This document shows positions 9,151-19,275 of a stretch of 64,000 nucleotides of DNA, in pieces. Origin of the DNA: Helicobacter enhydrae (lineage in GTDB: Bacteria > Campylobacterota > Campylobacteria > Campylobacterales > Helicobacteraceae). The DNA is taken from NCBI RefSeq assembly GCF_001693335.1, contig NZ_CP016503.1, positions 496,001-560,000 on the forward strand, written 5' to 3'. How positions within the stretch are numbered: the first letter of the stretch is position 1; each line of letters begins with the position of its first letter. Made by a program: the position numbers and the translations under genes. The notes below the pieces were generated by a model. It had not been told where the DNA came from and did no database searches. It saw only the letters and a program-made list of their open reading frames with translations.

Positions 9151-10500
9151 CTACTCCTGCACTTCTCCTAATTTTAGACGGAAAAACTCCACAACCTCCT
9201 CAAGCATTTTGTGCAACCCTTTTTCATCTTTGCATTCCAACAAAATACGCAATTTGTTTTCTGTGCCAGAATAACGAATCAGATGACGCACTCTCTGTGC
9301 ATCAAGGGTTTGAAGTAGTTGAGCATAGCCATTGATCTGCTCAAGTGGTGGTTTTGAGGCAACAGCGAGATTGACTAATTGACTCGGATAGAGCTTGAAA
9401 GGTGCCAACATTTTGGAAGCTTTTTTGCCACCCTGTTTAACCATTGCCATCACTTGCAATGCACTTGTCAAGCCATCTCCTGTTTTTGCATATTCTGAAA
9501 AAATAATATGCCCACTCTGCTCACCACCAAAACAACATCCACATTCTTTCATCGATTGCAAAACATACTTATCCCCAACATTACATCGCTCTACTTCTAT
9601 GGATTTGGATTTGAGGAACTCCTCCAAAGCCAAATTGCTCATCAAAGTGATCACCATCTTATCGCCCTGCAATCGCTGATTTTCCTGCAAATACACCCCC
9701 AATGCACCCAGCAATTTATCTCCATCGATCACTGCCCCCTTCTCATCCACCACGACAAGCCGATCCGCATCGCCATCAAATGCAAAACCAATATCAGCAC
9801 GATACTCCCTCACGGCGTTAGCCAAACCTTGTGGATACAAAGCCCCACATTGCTCATTGATATTGAATCCATTGGGTTCATCATTGATCACAATCACATC
9901 AGCACCCAATTCCTGAAACACCATAGGGGCGACACGATAAGCAGCCCCATTACAAACATCCAATACGATTCTGACCCCTTGAAGATTCAAATCTTTGGGA
10001 AATGAGTTTTTGATATGCACGATATAACGCCCCAAAACATCATCGATACGCTTTGAGCTTCCGATCTCGCGATCACTCACAAAGTATTGCATTAGCTTCG
10101 CCTCATCATCAAAAAGTGCTTCAATCTCTTCTTCAGCCCTCACATCAAGTTTGTTGCCTTTGGAATCAAAAAACTTGATTCCATTGTCTTCGTAAGGATT
10201 GTGACTTGCACTGATCATGATCCCAGCATCACAACGCATATCTTCTGTCAAAAATGCAACAGCAGGAGTTGGCATCGGACCCACCTGAATCACATCATAG
10301 CCGACAGAAGTGAGAGCAGAAACAAGTGCGTTTTCTATCATATATCCACTGCGTCTTGTATCTTTGCCAACCAAAATTTTATTTGTCACAGAACTGCGAC
10401 GGAAAAATACCCCTGCACAAATTCCAAGTTTCAACACTTGAAATGGCGTAATATCAACCCCTGCTTTACCCCTAACCCCGTCTGTTCCAAAAATCTTCAT
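9151..10500 (-). CDS. glmM: Phosphoglucosamine mutase
   Basis: Interconverts glucosamine-6-phosphate and glucosamine-1-phosphate for UDP-GlcNAc, peptidoglycan and LPS synthesis. 449 residues. The phosphoserine loop is ISASHNP with catalytic S99; the metal-binding loop is FDGDADR and the sugar-binding motif is GGEQSGHI. Two ATGs occur (10506 and 10500); GGAG lies 7 nt before the second and only 1 nt before the first, so 10500 is chosen. Divergent from rpsT across about 100 nt. Confidence 0.96.
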   Translation of the reverse strand: MKIFGTDGVRGKAGVDITPFQVLKLGICAGVFFRRSSVTNKILVGKDTRRSGYMIENALVSALTSVGYDVIQVGPMPTPAVAFLTEDMRCDAGIMISASHNPYEDNGIKFFDSKGNKLDVRAEEEIEALFDDEAKLMQYFVSDREIGSSKRIDDVLGRYIVHIKNSFPKDLNLQGVRIVLDVCNGAAYRVAPMVFQELGADVIVINDEPNGFNINEQCGALYPQGLANAVREYRADIGFAFDGDADRLVVVDEKGAVIDGDKLLGALGVYLQENQRLQGDKMVITLMSNLALEEFLKSKSIEVERCNVGDKYVLQSMKECGCCFGGEQSGHIIFSEYAKTGDGLTSALQVMAMVKQGGKKASKMLAPFKLYPSQLVNLAVASKPPLEQINGYAQLLQTLDAQRVRHLIRYSGTENKLRILLECKDEKGLHKMLEEVVEFFRLKLGEVQE

Positions 10501-10552
10501 TTGCATTCTCCAAAAAACTTAATTTTTAAACTACTTTTAAAATAAATAAGGC

Positions 10553-10580
10553 ATAATTCTACCTCACAAAATTTTATAAT
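10553..10580 (+). promoter_or_regulatory. Probable -10 boxes upstream of rpsT
   Basis: A perfect TATAAT lies at 10575-10580 and a near-match CATAAT around 10553, in an A/T-rich tract with no clear -35, as usual for sigma-80 promoters in Campylobacterota. The rpsT ATG is at 10605 with AAGGA upstream. Confidence 0.5.
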
Positions 10581-10604
10581 TTTACTAAAAAGGATTGGCT
10601 CAAA

Positions 10605-10880
10605 ATGGCAAATCATAAATCTGCAGAGAAAAGAATCAGACAAACGCTCAAAAGAACTGAACGCAATCGCTACTATCGCACTAGAATGAAAAACATCATC
10701 AGAGCGATTAGAGAAGCTGTAGTTGCCAAAGATCTTAGCAAAGCTCAAGAGAGCTTAAAGGTAGCAAACAAAGAATTGCACAAATTTGTAAGCAAAGGCA
10801 TTTTGAAAAAAAACACAGCCTCTCGCAAGGTTAGTCGTCTCAATGCCTATGTCAAACGCCTAGCACTTCAATCAGCATAA
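10605..10880 (+). CDS. rpsT: 30S ribosomal protein S20
   Basis: Small-subunit primary binding protein, 91 residues, basic and helical. It starts [20 protein letters not shown], and later [16 protein letters not shown] is the family C-terminal signature. Single promoter and AAGGA box upstream. prfA follows on the same strand after a G/C-rich hairpin. Confidence 0.97.
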   Translation: MANHKSAEKRIRQTLKRTERNRYYRTRMKNIIRAIREAVVAKDLSKAQESLKVANKELHKFVSKGILKKNTASRKVSRLNAYVKRLALQSA

Positions 10881-10884
10881 TTTT

Positions 10885-10901
10885 GGAGGGCACACCCCTC
10901 C
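10885..10901 (+). terminator. Hairpin between rpsT and prfA
   Basis: GGAGGG (10885-10890) and CCCTCC (10896-10901) form a perfect 6-bp stem with a 5-nt loop directly after the rpsT stop. It lacks a T-run afterwards, so it may be a 3'-end stabiliser or partial attenuator rather than a full terminator. Confidence 0.45.
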
Positions 10902-10937
10902 GACAACTTTCAACTCATTTCACTTGGAATTGTTCGT

Positions 10938-12005
10938 ATGCTTGTAGAAAAACTCAAACCCATCATTGCTCGTTATGAAGAAATCACTGCACTACTTCTG
11001 AATCCAGAGATCACTAGCAATATCGCAAAACTCACAGAGCTTAGCAAAGAGCAAAGCGATATTGCCATCATTGCAGACAAGGCTCGAGAGTATATTGCTA
11101 CTTTGCAATCAATCCAAGATAACAAAATGTTGTTGGAAGATAAAGAATTGGGAGAACTTGCAAAAGAAGAACTCAAAAGCCTAGAAGAAACCAAAACACA
11201 GCTTAAAGAAGAGATCAAACTCCTACTGATACCAAAAGACCCCAATGACAACAAAAACATCTATCTTGAGATTCGTGCAGGGACAGGGGGAGATGAGGCA
11301 GGAATCTTTGTAGGAGATTTGTTCAAAGCATATTGTCGTTATGCAGATTTGCAAAAATGGAAAGTAGAAATCATTAGCTCAAGTGAAAACAATGTGGGTG
11401 GCTACAAAGAAGTGATTGCACTAGTCAAAGGCAATGGGGCTTACTCCAAGCTCAAATATGAGGGTGGCACACATCGCGTTCAACGCGTCCCAGAAACAGA
11501 ATCTCAAGGGCGTGTCCATACTTCAGCAGTCACAGTGGCGATCATGCCTGAAGTGGATGATGTGGAAGTTGTCATCAATCCTAATGATTTGAAAATCGAA
11601 GTTTTTAGGGCTGGAGGACACGGAGGGCAATGTGTCAATACTACAGATTCTGCTGTGCGTATCACGCATATTCCAACCGGCATTAGCGTGTCAATGCAAG
11701 ATGAAAAATCTCAACACAAAAACAAAGACAAAGCACTCAAAATCCTCAAGGCACGGATTTATGAAGCAGAGATTAAAGCACAACAAAGCCAAAATGCACA
11801 AAACAGAAAAGTGCAAGTGGGTAGCGGGGATCGAAGCGAGAGAATCAGAACCTACAATTACCCCCAAAATCGCCTCACAGATCATCGTATCAATCTCACG
11901 CTATACAGCCTAGAAGAGATTATGCTTGGTGGAGGATTGGATCAGATCATCAATCCATTGATTGCCAATGCACAAAGTCAAGCGATGGGAAATCTCACAG
12001 ACTGA
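10938..12005 (+). CDS. prfA: Peptide chain release factor 1
   Basis: Terminates translation at UAA and UAG. 355 residues. The catalytic GGQ is at 229-231 in [18 protein letters not shown]. The codon-recognition tripeptide region reads PET (185-187) in [14 protein letters not shown], corresponding to the PxT motif of RF1 rather than SPF of RF2. The Shine-Dalgarno sequence before the ATG is weak (GGAAT). Convergent with flgR, with only 24 nt between the stops. Confidence 0.96.
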   Translation: MLVEKLKPIIARYEEITALLLNPEITSNIAKLTELSKEQSDIAIIADKAREYIATLQSIQDNKMLLEDKELGELAKEELKSLEETKTQLKEEIKLLLIPKDPNDNKNIYLEIRAGTGGDEAGIFVGDLFKAYCRYADLQKWKVEIISSSENNVGGYKEVIALVKGNGAYSKLKYEGGTHRVQRVPETESQGRVHTSAVTVAIMPEVDDVEVVINPNDLKIEVFRAGGHGGQCVNTTDSAVRITHIPTGISVSMQDEKSQHKNKDKALKILKARIYEAEIKAQQSQNAQNRKVQVGSGDRSERIRTYNYPQNRLTDHRINLTLYSLEEIMLGGGLDQIINPLIANAQSQAMGNLTD

Positions 12006-12029
12006 TCCACCCCTCAACCAAATATCCAA

Positions 12030-13334
12030 TCACAATCCATAGTTTGCTTTTTTGCTCTTAAACACCTCTAAACTCATCCCAAGCATTTCACTTGCCCTTT
12101 GCAAATCCCCCTTGCATTCATTGAGCACTTCTCCTATCAAACTTTTCTCCAAATCCTCCAAACGCGAGGAGTCCTTTTGACCATAGAACACCTCTTGCCG
12201 TATTTGCAAACACAAATCCTGAGGCGTGACCTCCTCCCCATCACTCAAAATCGCTGCGCGTTCAATCACCGCCAACAACTCGCGTATATTGCCGGGCCAA
12301 GGATATTCCAACAATGCCTGTTGTGCGTCTTGACTGAGGCTTTTGGATTCAAAACCATAACGCTCACACACTTGTTTCAATCTCCAAACGCTCAAAGGCA
12401 AAATCTCCTCTTGCCGTTCTTTCAATTCTGGGATCAGAATAGGCATCGTGCTTAGGCGAAAATACAAATCCTCTCTAAACTGATGATTCTGAATCTTTTC
12501 TTTGAGGTTAGCATTTGTTGCACAAATCACACGCACATCGATCTTGATAGGTTTGGCACTGCCAAGTCTTGTGATCTCTTGCTCTTGCAACGCACGCAAC
12601 AATTTCGCCTGAAGGGCAATAGGCATATCCCCAATCTCATCCAAAAAAATACTCCCCCCATTTGCTTCTTCAAACAAGCCTTTTTTGGGAGTGGTTGCAT
12701 CGGTAAAGGCACCTTTCTCATAACCAAAAAGTTCAGATTCTAATAGATTTTCTGGAATTGCTGCCATATTGATCGCCACAAATGGAGAGGAAGCTCTCAA
12801 AGAGTTTTTGTGAATGAAGTTTGCAAAAACCTCTTTGCCCACGCCACTTGCCCCAAGCAACATCACACTAGCATCAGTTGGAGCAACTTTTAGTGCCTTG
12901 TCTTTAGCCTCTTCCAAACTTGCAGATGAGGCGACAAACGCATTTTGCTCGATCTTTGCACCTACATTTTTACGCTTGGCGACTTCTTGGATTTTTTGAT
13001 TCCGTTTGATTGCATCAACCAAATCCTCGATCTCAAATGGCTTGGTTAAAAAATCTTTCACACCAAGACGAATCGCCCTGATTGCATTATTGACAGAGGC
13101 ATTTGCTGTAATCACAACGGCTTCATATTGACCCCCAAGCTCTTGAAGGAAATCCAACCCATCCATTTGTGGCATATTGATATCAGTCACCACCAAATCA
13201 AAACTCTCATCAAGCTTTTTGAGTGCATCTTTGGGACCTTTGAAAAGCTCGACCTCAAACTCCTTGTAATCTTTGAGTGCAATTTCTAACGCCTTTCTTA
13301 AATTGATATCATCTTCTACAACTGCTACTTTCAT
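12030..13334 (-). CDS. flgR: Sigma-54-dependent response regulator, FlgR-type
   Basis: NtrC-family activator that in Helicobacter and Campylobacter drives RpoN-dependent flagellar genes with the FlgS kinase. 434 residues: receiver domain with phospho-acceptor D51 in LVVTDINMP; AAA+ domain with Walker A GASGVGKE (161-168), the sigma-54 contact loop GAFTDA (208-213) and FLDEIGDMP Walker B; then a C-terminal helical part (about 395-434) resembling a Fis-type helix-turn-helix. From memory, H. pylori FlgR is shorter and lacks a DNA-binding domain, so the tail is notable. The start overlaps the upstream gene by 4 nt (ATGA). Confidence 0.9.
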   Translation of the reverse strand: MKVAVVEDDINLRKALEIALKDYKEFEVELFKGPKDALKKLDESFDLVVTDINMPQMDGLDFLQELGGQYEAVVITANASVNNAIRAIRLGVKDFLTKPFEIEDLVDAIKRNQKIQEVAKRKNVGAKIEQNAFVASSASLEEAKDKALKVAPTDASVMLLGASGVGKEVFANFIHKNSLRASSPFVAINMAAIPENLLESELFGYEKGAFTDATTPKKGLFEEANGGSIFLDEIGDMPIALQAKLLRALQEQEITRLGSAKPIKIDVRVICATNANLKEKIQNHQFREDLYFRLSTMPILIPELKERQEEILPLSVWRLKQVCERYGFESKSLSQDAQQALLEYPWPGNIRELLAVIERAAILSDGEEVTPQDLCLQIRQEVFYGQKDSSRLEDLEKSLIGEVLNECKGDLQRASEMLGMSLEVFKSKKANYGL

Positions 13335-13768
13335 TTGGGCACCTCATCTAAAATATTTAGCTCCAATACCCCACCTTCAAATATTGCAACCACACGCACA
13401 GGTGGGATCTTCAAAATCGTTTTGCTTTTTGCCTGCAAATTGAGTGTCACCACCTCATCATCGACACTAACTTCCCCACCATACAAACAATCAAGAATCT
13501 TGTCTTGATTGCGTTTGAGGATATTTTGCAAACCGCTCAAACCCTCTGCATTTTCTTCTGTCACAATCTTGCAAGTTTTGACAATCTCAAAGTCTCCATT
13601 TTGCAACCCCTGTTTGCCTTTCGGACTTAAAACCCTTGAAACTTTATATTCCTCACCCTCCAAAAAATCATTCACCATCTTGGCACGATAGCTCAAAATA
13701 AACTCCCCCTCTATTGCCATTGCAAACACACCCAAAAAGCACCAAAGGACACTACTCCTCACCCTCAA
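13331..13768 (-). CDS. Predicted secreted protein of unknown function between gyrA and flgR
   Basis: About 145 residues if started at the TTG at 13768, which has CGAGG upstream; a GTG at 13762 is also possible. A longer frame (to 13834) would overlap gyrA by 83 nt and add an unlikely basic tail. The chosen N-terminus [17 protein letters not shown] looks like a signal peptide, so the product is probably periplasmic. The rest contains two cysteines (KTCKIV and LDCLYGG) and no recognised domain. It sits in the same place as a hypothetical gene upstream of flgR in H. pylori. Function unknown. Confidence 0.7.
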   Translation of the reverse strand: MRVRSSVLWCFLGVFAMAIEGEFILSYRAKMVNDFLEGEEYKVSRVLSPKGKQGLQNGDFEIVKTCKIVTEENAEGLSGLQNILKRNQDKILDCLYGGEVSVDDEVVTLNLQAKSKTILKIPPVRVVAIFEGGVLELNILDEVPK

Positions 13769-16223
13769 AAACCTCGTCTTCTTGTGCCTCTTTTGGACAT
13801 TGACTTGCATAAGCGACTTTTTCATTGCCGACATTGACGATCTTCACACCACTTGTGTTGCGTCCTGCCTCACGGATCGCTTGAGTATCCACCCTAATCA
13901 TTTTGCCACCACTTGTAAGCACCATCAAATCCATATTTTCATCATTGACATTCACTACACTCACGAGCTTTCCGGTTTTTGGAGTGAGCTTCATCACAAT
14001 CACGCCTTTACCACCGCGACTTTGCAAACGATAAGATTCTGCGTTGGTTTGTTTGCCAATCCCTTTTTCACTCACCGTGAGCAATTTGTCTCCATCGCTT
14101 CCAATGCTCACAGCCCCTACCACATAATCTCCCCCACTCTTAAATCTAATGCCTGTCACACCGCGTGCCACACGCCCAATCTCACGCACATCATCCACAC
14201 CAAAGCGAATGCACATTCCCTCATAAGTAGCGATAAAGAGCTCTTTGACATTAGGAGTGATGATTTTGGCAGTCACCAATTCATCGTTTTCATCCAAATT
14301 GATTGCCCTCACCCCAACGCTACGGATATTGCTATATTCACTCAAGTTTGTTCTTTTGACGATTCCGTTTTTGGTAAAGAACACCAATGATTTATCTTCA
14401 TTGAAATCCGTTGTTGTAATAGTTGCCATAATTTTTTCATCTTGCTGAATCTGTATGAGATTGACAACGGCTTTTCCGATTGCAGTTCTCCCTGCCTCTG
14501 GGATCTTATAAACCTTGAGCCAATACAATTGCCCTCTATTGGTGACAAACATAATCGTATCGTGTGCATTTGCCACAAAGAATGATTCGATGAAATCATC
14601 ATCGTGTGTGTTGCCACTGATTTTGCCTTTGCCTCCGCGATTTTGTTTTTCATAGACTTTGAGTGGGACGCGTTTGACATAGCCACGATGACTCATTGTC
14701 ACGACCACTTGCTCATTGGGTATCAGATCCTCGATATCAATCGCATCATAATCATCTTCAATATCAGTCTTACGCGGTGAGCTAAATTTGTCTTTGACTT
14801 CCAAAAGCTCAGTTTTGATGATTTCATTGAGCTTCTCTTCACTACGCAAAATCGCATTCAAAAACTCAATTTGAGCTAGAAGCTCGGCATATTCTTGCTC
14901 GATCTTATCACGCTCCAAGCCCGTGAGGCGTTGCAACCTCATCTCCAAAATCGCCTTGCTTTGCAACTCGCTCAGACCAAAACGCGACATCAAGGCATTT
15001 TTGGCATATTCAGTATCTTTGCTTGCACGAATGAGGGCAATCACTTCATCGATATGATCAAGGGCGATTTTGAGACCCTCCAAAATATGAGCTCTCGCCT
15101 TTGCTTTTTCAAGCTCAAAGATTGTCCTGCGAATCACAATGGTTTTGCGATGAGAGATAAAGAGCTTCAAAAGCTCAATGAGAGTAAAAATCTTGGGTTC
15201 TTTGTTGTTGATTGCCAATAGAATGATCCCAAAAGTATTTTCCATTGTTGTGGATTTGTAGAGATGATTGAGCACAATCTCACTCATCGCGTCTCTTTTG
15301 AGCTCAATCACCACCCTAATCCCATCTCTATCAGATTCGTCTCGCACCTCAGCAATGCCTTCAATCACCTTTTCTCTAGCAAGTTCAGAGATTTGCTCCA
15401 CAAGCCTAGCTTTATTGACTTGATAGGGCACTTCATCAATCACTATCACATCTTTGTTTTTGGTCTGCTCAATATGCACTTTGGCTCTTACTTTGATACG
15501 CCCACGCCCCGTGCGATAAGCTTCCATAATGCCTTGTTTGCCAAAAATGATCCCCCCTGTTGGAAAATCTGGACCTTTGATAAACTCCATCAGCTCCTCA
15601 AGCTCACAATCTTTGTGCTCAATCATATAAACAAGGGCATCGATAATCTCATCAATGCGATGAGGCGGGATAGAAGTCGCCATTCCCACAGCAATCCCAC
15701 TTGAGCCATTGATCAAAAGATTGGGGATACGACTAGGAAGCACATCAGGCTCTTTGAGCGTATCATCATAGTTTGGCACAAAATCCACCGTGTCTTTTTC
15801 TATATCTCTTAGAATCTCCTCGCTAGCTTGTGTCATTCTAGCCTCTGTATAACGCATCGCAGCAGCATTATCTCCATCAATAGAGCCAAAATTCCCCTGC
15901 CCATCGACAAGCTCAAGCCGCATAGAAAAATCTTGAGCCATACGCACCAATGCTTCATAGACTGCACTATCACCGTGTGGGTGGTATTTACCAATCACAT
16001 CTCCAACGATCCTTGCACTTTTTTTGTATTTCGCCCTTGAACCCACACCCAATTCGTGCATTGCATACAAAATCCTCCTATGCACAGGCTTCAATCCGTC
16101 TTTTGCATCGGGCAATGCCCTTCCCACAATCACACTCATCGAATAGTCAAGATAACTATCCTTAATACAATCATCAATTTTTACATCCACAACTTCTGTA
16201 TGATCTAGTAGGTTTTGCGACAT
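13752..16223 (-). CDS. gyrA: DNA gyrase subunit A
   Basis: Cuts and rejoins DNA in the A2B2 gyrase. 823 residues. The start at 16223 (GGAG upstream, [10 protein letters not shown]) is chosen over an upstream in-frame ATG at 16271. The catalytic tyrosine is in [10 protein letters not shown]. The quinolone region reads [15 protein letters not shown] with S86 and E90; Ser plus an acidic residue is the susceptible configuration, though H. pylori has Asn/Asp and C. jejuni Thr/Asp at these sites. The C-terminal beta-pinwheel repeats and a gyrase-box-like segment (about QNRGGKG) are present. Acidic C-terminus. Confidence 0.97.
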   Translation of the reverse strand: MSQNLLDHTEVVDVKIDDCIKDSYLDYSMSVIVGRALPDAKDGLKPVHRRILYAMHELGVGSRAKYKKSARIVGDVIGKYHPHGDSAVYEALVRMAQDFSMRLELVDGQGNFGSIDGDNAAAMRYTEARMTQASEEILRDIEKDTVDFVPNYDDTLKEPDVLPSRIPNLLINGSSGIAVGMATSIPPHRIDEIIDALVYMIEHKDCELEELMEFIKGPDFPTGGIIFGKQGIMEAYRTGRGRIKVRAKVHIEQTKNKDVIVIDEVPYQVNKARLVEQISELAREKVIEGIAEVRDESDRDGIRVVIELKRDAMSEIVLNHLYKSTTMENTFGIILLAINNKEPKIFTLIELLKLFISHRKTIVIRRTIFELEKAKARAHILEGLKIALDHIDEVIALIRASKDTEYAKNALMSRFGLSELQSKAILEMRLQRLTGLERDKIEQEYAELLAQIEFLNAILRSEEKLNEIIKTELLEVKDKFSSPRKTDIEDDYDAIDIEDLIPNEQVVVTMSHRGYVKRVPLKVYEKQNRGGKGKISGNTHDDDFIESFFVANAHDTIMFVTNRGQLYWLKVYKIPEAGRTAIGKAVVNLIQIQQDEKIMATITTTDFNEDKSLVFFTKNGIVKRTNLSEYSNIRSVGVRAINLDENDELVTAKIITPNVKELFIATYEGMCIRFGVDDVREIGRVARGVTGIRFKSGGDYVVGAVSIGSDGDKLLTVSEKGIGKQTNAESYRLQSRGGKGVIVMKLTPKTGKLVSVVNVNDENMDLMVLTSGGKMIRVDTQAIREAGRNTSGVKIVNVGNEKVAYASQCPKEAQEDEVFEGEE

Positions 16224-16475
16224 TTTCACTCCGATTATTCTTTGGCTTTTTTGTATTGATATTTTAAGCAAAAAAACAGATTTTTTTGCTTGCTTTTGAT
16301 AGTTTTGATGAAACTTTGGCAGTCTTAGGGTGTTTTATTTCGTAATACATTAACCGATAAAATTAAGATTTTTAGTATAAAATTAAATTTTTCATTTAAT
16401 CTAAGATTTGGGTAGAAGTGCAAAACAAACATTGCTAATTTTTGAAATTTAAAGGAATTTTACAGACACACGACA
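16224..16475. promoter_or_regulatory. Divergent promoter region between gyrA and the efflux operon
   Basis: No gene is seen in these 252 bases, which are very A/T-rich. TATAAAAT at about 16377 facing right is a reasonable -10 for the export operon, about 90 nt before its first ATG. The gyrA promoter should lie at the left end, near 16240-16320, but no single box stands out. No clear operator palindrome was found. Confidence 0.35.
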
Positions 16476-16844
16476 ATGGGAAAAGATATTCTAAAAAAGA
16501 TCCTAAGAGATCAAAACCACACCACAAAAGCCAAAAAGGTTTCGCTCCACTCTCTTGTTCCAAATCAATACATTATTATCGATGTAAGAGAGCCTCAAGT
16601 TTTCCAAAACACCCCTCACATGCAAGGGGCGTTAAACATTTCATCACTTGAAAAACTACGCATTTTCTGTCAAGAACATCAGAATCAATCCATTTTACTT
16701 GTATGCAATGGCGGTGCACAAGCCGCAGAATATGGCTCCTCACTTGTCGAATCTGGATTGAAAAATATCTTTATGCTTGATGAATACTTGCAAATCATTG
16801 CAGAATATTTTCCTCTGACATACCCCAATCAAGGAGATTTATAA
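16476..16844 (+). CDS. Rhodanese-like domain protein
   Basis: 122 residues forming a single rhodanese-like domain. It has the CH2A-type IIDVREPQVF followed by MQGALNIS, and an active-site-loop cysteine in LLVCNGGAQAAEYG. The loop has the six-residue size of sulfurtransferases, but lacks the usual arginine-rich pattern. The ATG has only a distant purine box (AAAGGA, about 20 nt away), so translation may be weak. It heads the export operon and ends immediately before the TolC-like gene (no gap). A role in sulfur transfer or redox sensing is possible but unproven. Confidence 0.75.
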   Translation: MGKDILKKILRDQNHTTKAKKVSLHSLVPNQYIIIDVREPQVFQNTPHMQGALNISSLEKLRIFCQEHQNQSILLVCNGGAQAAEYGSSLVESGLKNIFMLDEYLQIIAEYFPLTYPNQGDL

Positions 16845-18224
16845 ATGAGCTACAAATTCTATCTATCTCTTGGTCTTGTTGTTCAGTTTGCTTTTGGAGC
16901 AGATTTGAGCTTCCAAGAAGCTTGGGAGAGAGTCCTAAAAAACAATGATTCTCTCCAAGCAGGTGCATTTGCAGTGCAAAAGGCAGAAAAAATGAGTGAA
17001 GCCAACCTAATGCTCTATGCACCCAATATCACCCTGAGTGCGGGGTATGCTTATCTTGGCAAACCAATCGAGCTTGATCTCAAAAGCATGGTCAAAGATG
17101 TAGCTTCAAACCTTCCGCAGCAAATCCCTCCAACAATCGCCCCCATATTCAACCAAATCACAGATCGCCTCCAACCACTAGAGCTTAGCAATCAACACAT
17201 CATCACAGCTTCCATTCGTGCAATTTATCCAATCTATATGGGTGGTGCGATCCAAGCAGTCAATGCCTTGGGCAAACTTGCCCTCAAAGACGCACAAGAA
17301 GCACTAAGGCTAAAAAAGCTATCCACATTTGAGCAACTTGCCAATGTGTATTATGGAGTATTACTCAATCAAGAAGTGCTAAAAACCCTTCAAAGCATAG
17401 AAAGCGGACATCAGCTACATCTAGAAAATACCAAAAAGCTCAAAAAACAAGGGCAAATCGCCAAAATCGAAGTGTTAGCCGCACAAGTAGCCTATGAAAG
17501 GGCAAAAAACGACACGCTCAAAGCCAAAGATTCGCTAGAACTTGCACAACTTGCACTCAAAACCTTGCTTTCTAACCCAAAAGCCGATGACTACACTCTA
17601 AGCTCCCAACTCACGATCAAACCCAATGCCAAACACTTGAGCCTTGAAGAAATCACAAAACGCACTCTAGCTTCTTATCCTGCATTGCAAATGGTAGATA
17701 TCAAAGAAAAACAAGCCAAAGAAGCTCTTGCGATGGCTCGATCTGGTTTCATTCCACATTTCACCCTTTTTGGAAATTATTCTTATCATCAACACGATTC
17801 GATTATCGGACGCTCATTGCCTAGCTGGTTTGTGGGGATCCAAGCGAGTATGCCATTGCTAGACAACAAAGGCTCTTATCAAAAATTCCAAGCAAGTAAA
17901 ATCGCACAACTAGAAGTTGCAAAAATCAAAACCCAAGCAATCAAAGATATTTCTTTGCTTGTCGAAAAAACTTACAAAGAGGCTTTGCATTCAAGAGAAC
18001 TTTATGAAACACTAAAATCCTCAATCGCCCTTGCTGAAGAGAATCTAAGATTGCAAGAAGAGGCTTTCAAGCAAGGTATCGCTACAAGCACCCAAGTCAT
18101 AGATGCGCGCAACCAACTCTCAAAAGCCAAAATCGAACAGCAAAGCATTGCTTACAAATACATCTTGAGTATCGCCAAAATCACGGCACTATGTGATCAA
18201 ACCCAAGATTTCAAAGATTACTAA
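16845..18224 (+). CDS. TolC-family outer membrane efflux protein
   Basis: Outer-membrane channel of a tripartite exporter. 459 residues with an N-terminal signal peptide (YLSLGLVVQFAFGA, cleavage about residue 19). It is followed by the two-fold repeat of long amphipathic helices typical of OEP proteins, visible in the QxAxxxLxLxxxxL patterns at 195-235 and 390-445. It starts directly after the rhodanese gene with AAGGAGA upstream. Next are HlyD-type and ABC-2-type genes, matching the order of the H. pylori HP1489-HP1486 cluster as remembered. Confidence 0.88.
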   Translation: MSYKFYLSLGLVVQFAFGADLSFQEAWERVLKNNDSLQAGAFAVQKAEKMSEANLMLYAPNITLSAGYAYLGKPIELDLKSMVKDVASNLPQQIPPTIAPIFNQITDRLQPLELSNQHIITASIRAIYPIYMGGAIQAVNALGKLALKDAQEALRLKKLSTFEQLANVYYGVLLNQEVLKTLQSIESGHQLHLENTKKLKKQGQIAKIEVLAAQVAYERAKNDTLKAKDSLELAQLALKTLLSNPKADDYTLSSQLTIKPNAKHLSLEEITKRTLASYPALQMVDIKEKQAKEALAMARSGFIPHFTLFGNYSYHQHDSIIGRSLPSWFVGIQASMPLLDNKGSYQKFQASKIAQLEVAKIKTQAIKDISLLVEKTYKEALHSRELYETLKSSIALAEENLRLQEEAFKQGIATSTQVIDARNQLSKAKIEQQSIAYKYILSIAKITALCDQTQDFKDY

Positions 18225-18235
18225 AAGGAGAAACA

Positions 18236-19270
18236 ATGAAAAGAATCATCGTTATCTTGACGCTACTAGCTAGTATTGTTTTATTGATTGCTTGGCTCTC
18301 TATGAGTTTTTACAAAGCCTATCAACCCAAACCCGAGATTCTGCAAGGGCAGATAGCGACACGCGAATACAATGTGTCTTCCAAAATTGCAGGAAGAATC
18401 CAAGAAGTGCTAGTCAAAAAAGGAGATATGGTCAAAAAGGGAGATTTGATCTATGTCATCAGCTCTCCCGAACTTGAGGCAAAACTCCAACAAGCCAAAG
18501 CTGGATATGAAGCAGCCAAAGCACTCAGCACAGAAGCTCAAAAAGGTGCTAGAGAACAGCAAATCATCTCTGCCAAAGATTTATGGCTTTCTGCCACAAC
18601 TCTAAGAGAACTTGCTGAAAAAACATACAAGCGTGTGGAAAATCTCTACAAAAGTGGCGTAGTGAGTTTGCAAAAGCGTGATGAAGCCTATGCGAACTTT
18701 GAAGCTGCCAAACTCAAAGAAAACACTGCCTATCAACAATACCAACTAGCCCTTGAGGGTGCGACACAAGAGACCAAAAAGGCTCTAGAAGAAAAAGAAA
18801 AAGCCGCAGCAGGTAGTGTGACAGAAGTGGAAGCTTATGCCAAAGACACGCAGGTGTTGGCTCCAACAGATGGAGAGGTGAGCAATATTTTGTTGCACGA
18901 GGGAGAATTGGCCCCCAGTGGTTTCCCTGTCGTGCTTTTGGCAGATATGAGTGAAGCTTATTTGAGGCTAAATATCACAGAGGATGAACTCAAGCACTAT
19001 CCAAAAGGGCAAAAATTCCAAGCCTATATCCCTGCTCTTGACACTTATGCAGAATTTCAAGTGACTTTTATCTCTGTGATGGGCGATTTTGCCACTTGGA
19101 AATCAAGCACTCAAGACAAAGGTTATGACATCCGCACTTTTGAAATCAATGCCAAACCCACCAAACCTATAGAAAACCTAAGAATCGGAATGAGTGTTGT
19201 GATACAAAAACACAACGCTAGCCCCAAAAGTATCAGCCAACCTCAAGAAACCACAACTCAATCTTGGTGA
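18236..19270 (+). CDS. HlyD-family periplasmic adaptor (membrane fusion protein)
   Basis: 344 residues. A single N-terminal membrane helix (about 5-25) is followed by a biotinyl-lipoyl-like half motif (IAGRIQEVLVKKGDMVKKGD), a long coiled coil (about 75-185) and the second half motif (VLAPTDGEVSNILLHEGE). This is the classic HlyD/EmrA layout, linking the TolC-like channel to the inner-membrane permeases. AAAGGAG precedes the ATG, 11 nt after the TolC-like stop. The C-terminus is polar and Ser/Gln/Thr-rich. Confidence 0.9.
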   Translation: MKRIIVILTLLASIVLLIAWLSMSFYKAYQPKPEILQGQIATREYNVSSKIAGRIQEVLVKKGDMVKKGDLIYVISSPELEAKLQQAKAGYEAAKALSTEAQKGAREQQIISAKDLWLSATTLRELAEKTYKRVENLYKSGVVSLQKRDEAYANFEAAKLKENTAYQQYQLALEGATQETKKALEEKEKAAAGSVTEVEAYAKDTQVLAPTDGEVSNILLHEGELAPSGFPVVLLADMSEAYLRLNITEDELKHYPKGQKFQAYIPALDTYAEFQVTFISVMGDFATWKSSTQDKGYDIRTFEINAKPTKPIENLRIGMSVVIQKHNASPKSISQPQETTTQSW

Positions 19271-19275
19271 TACAG

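Noticed and set aside
13752-16223. Quinolone-resistance mutation at GyrA E90
   Set aside because: An acidic residue is retained, and Glu occurs naturally at this site in other bacteria, so no resistance call is justified.
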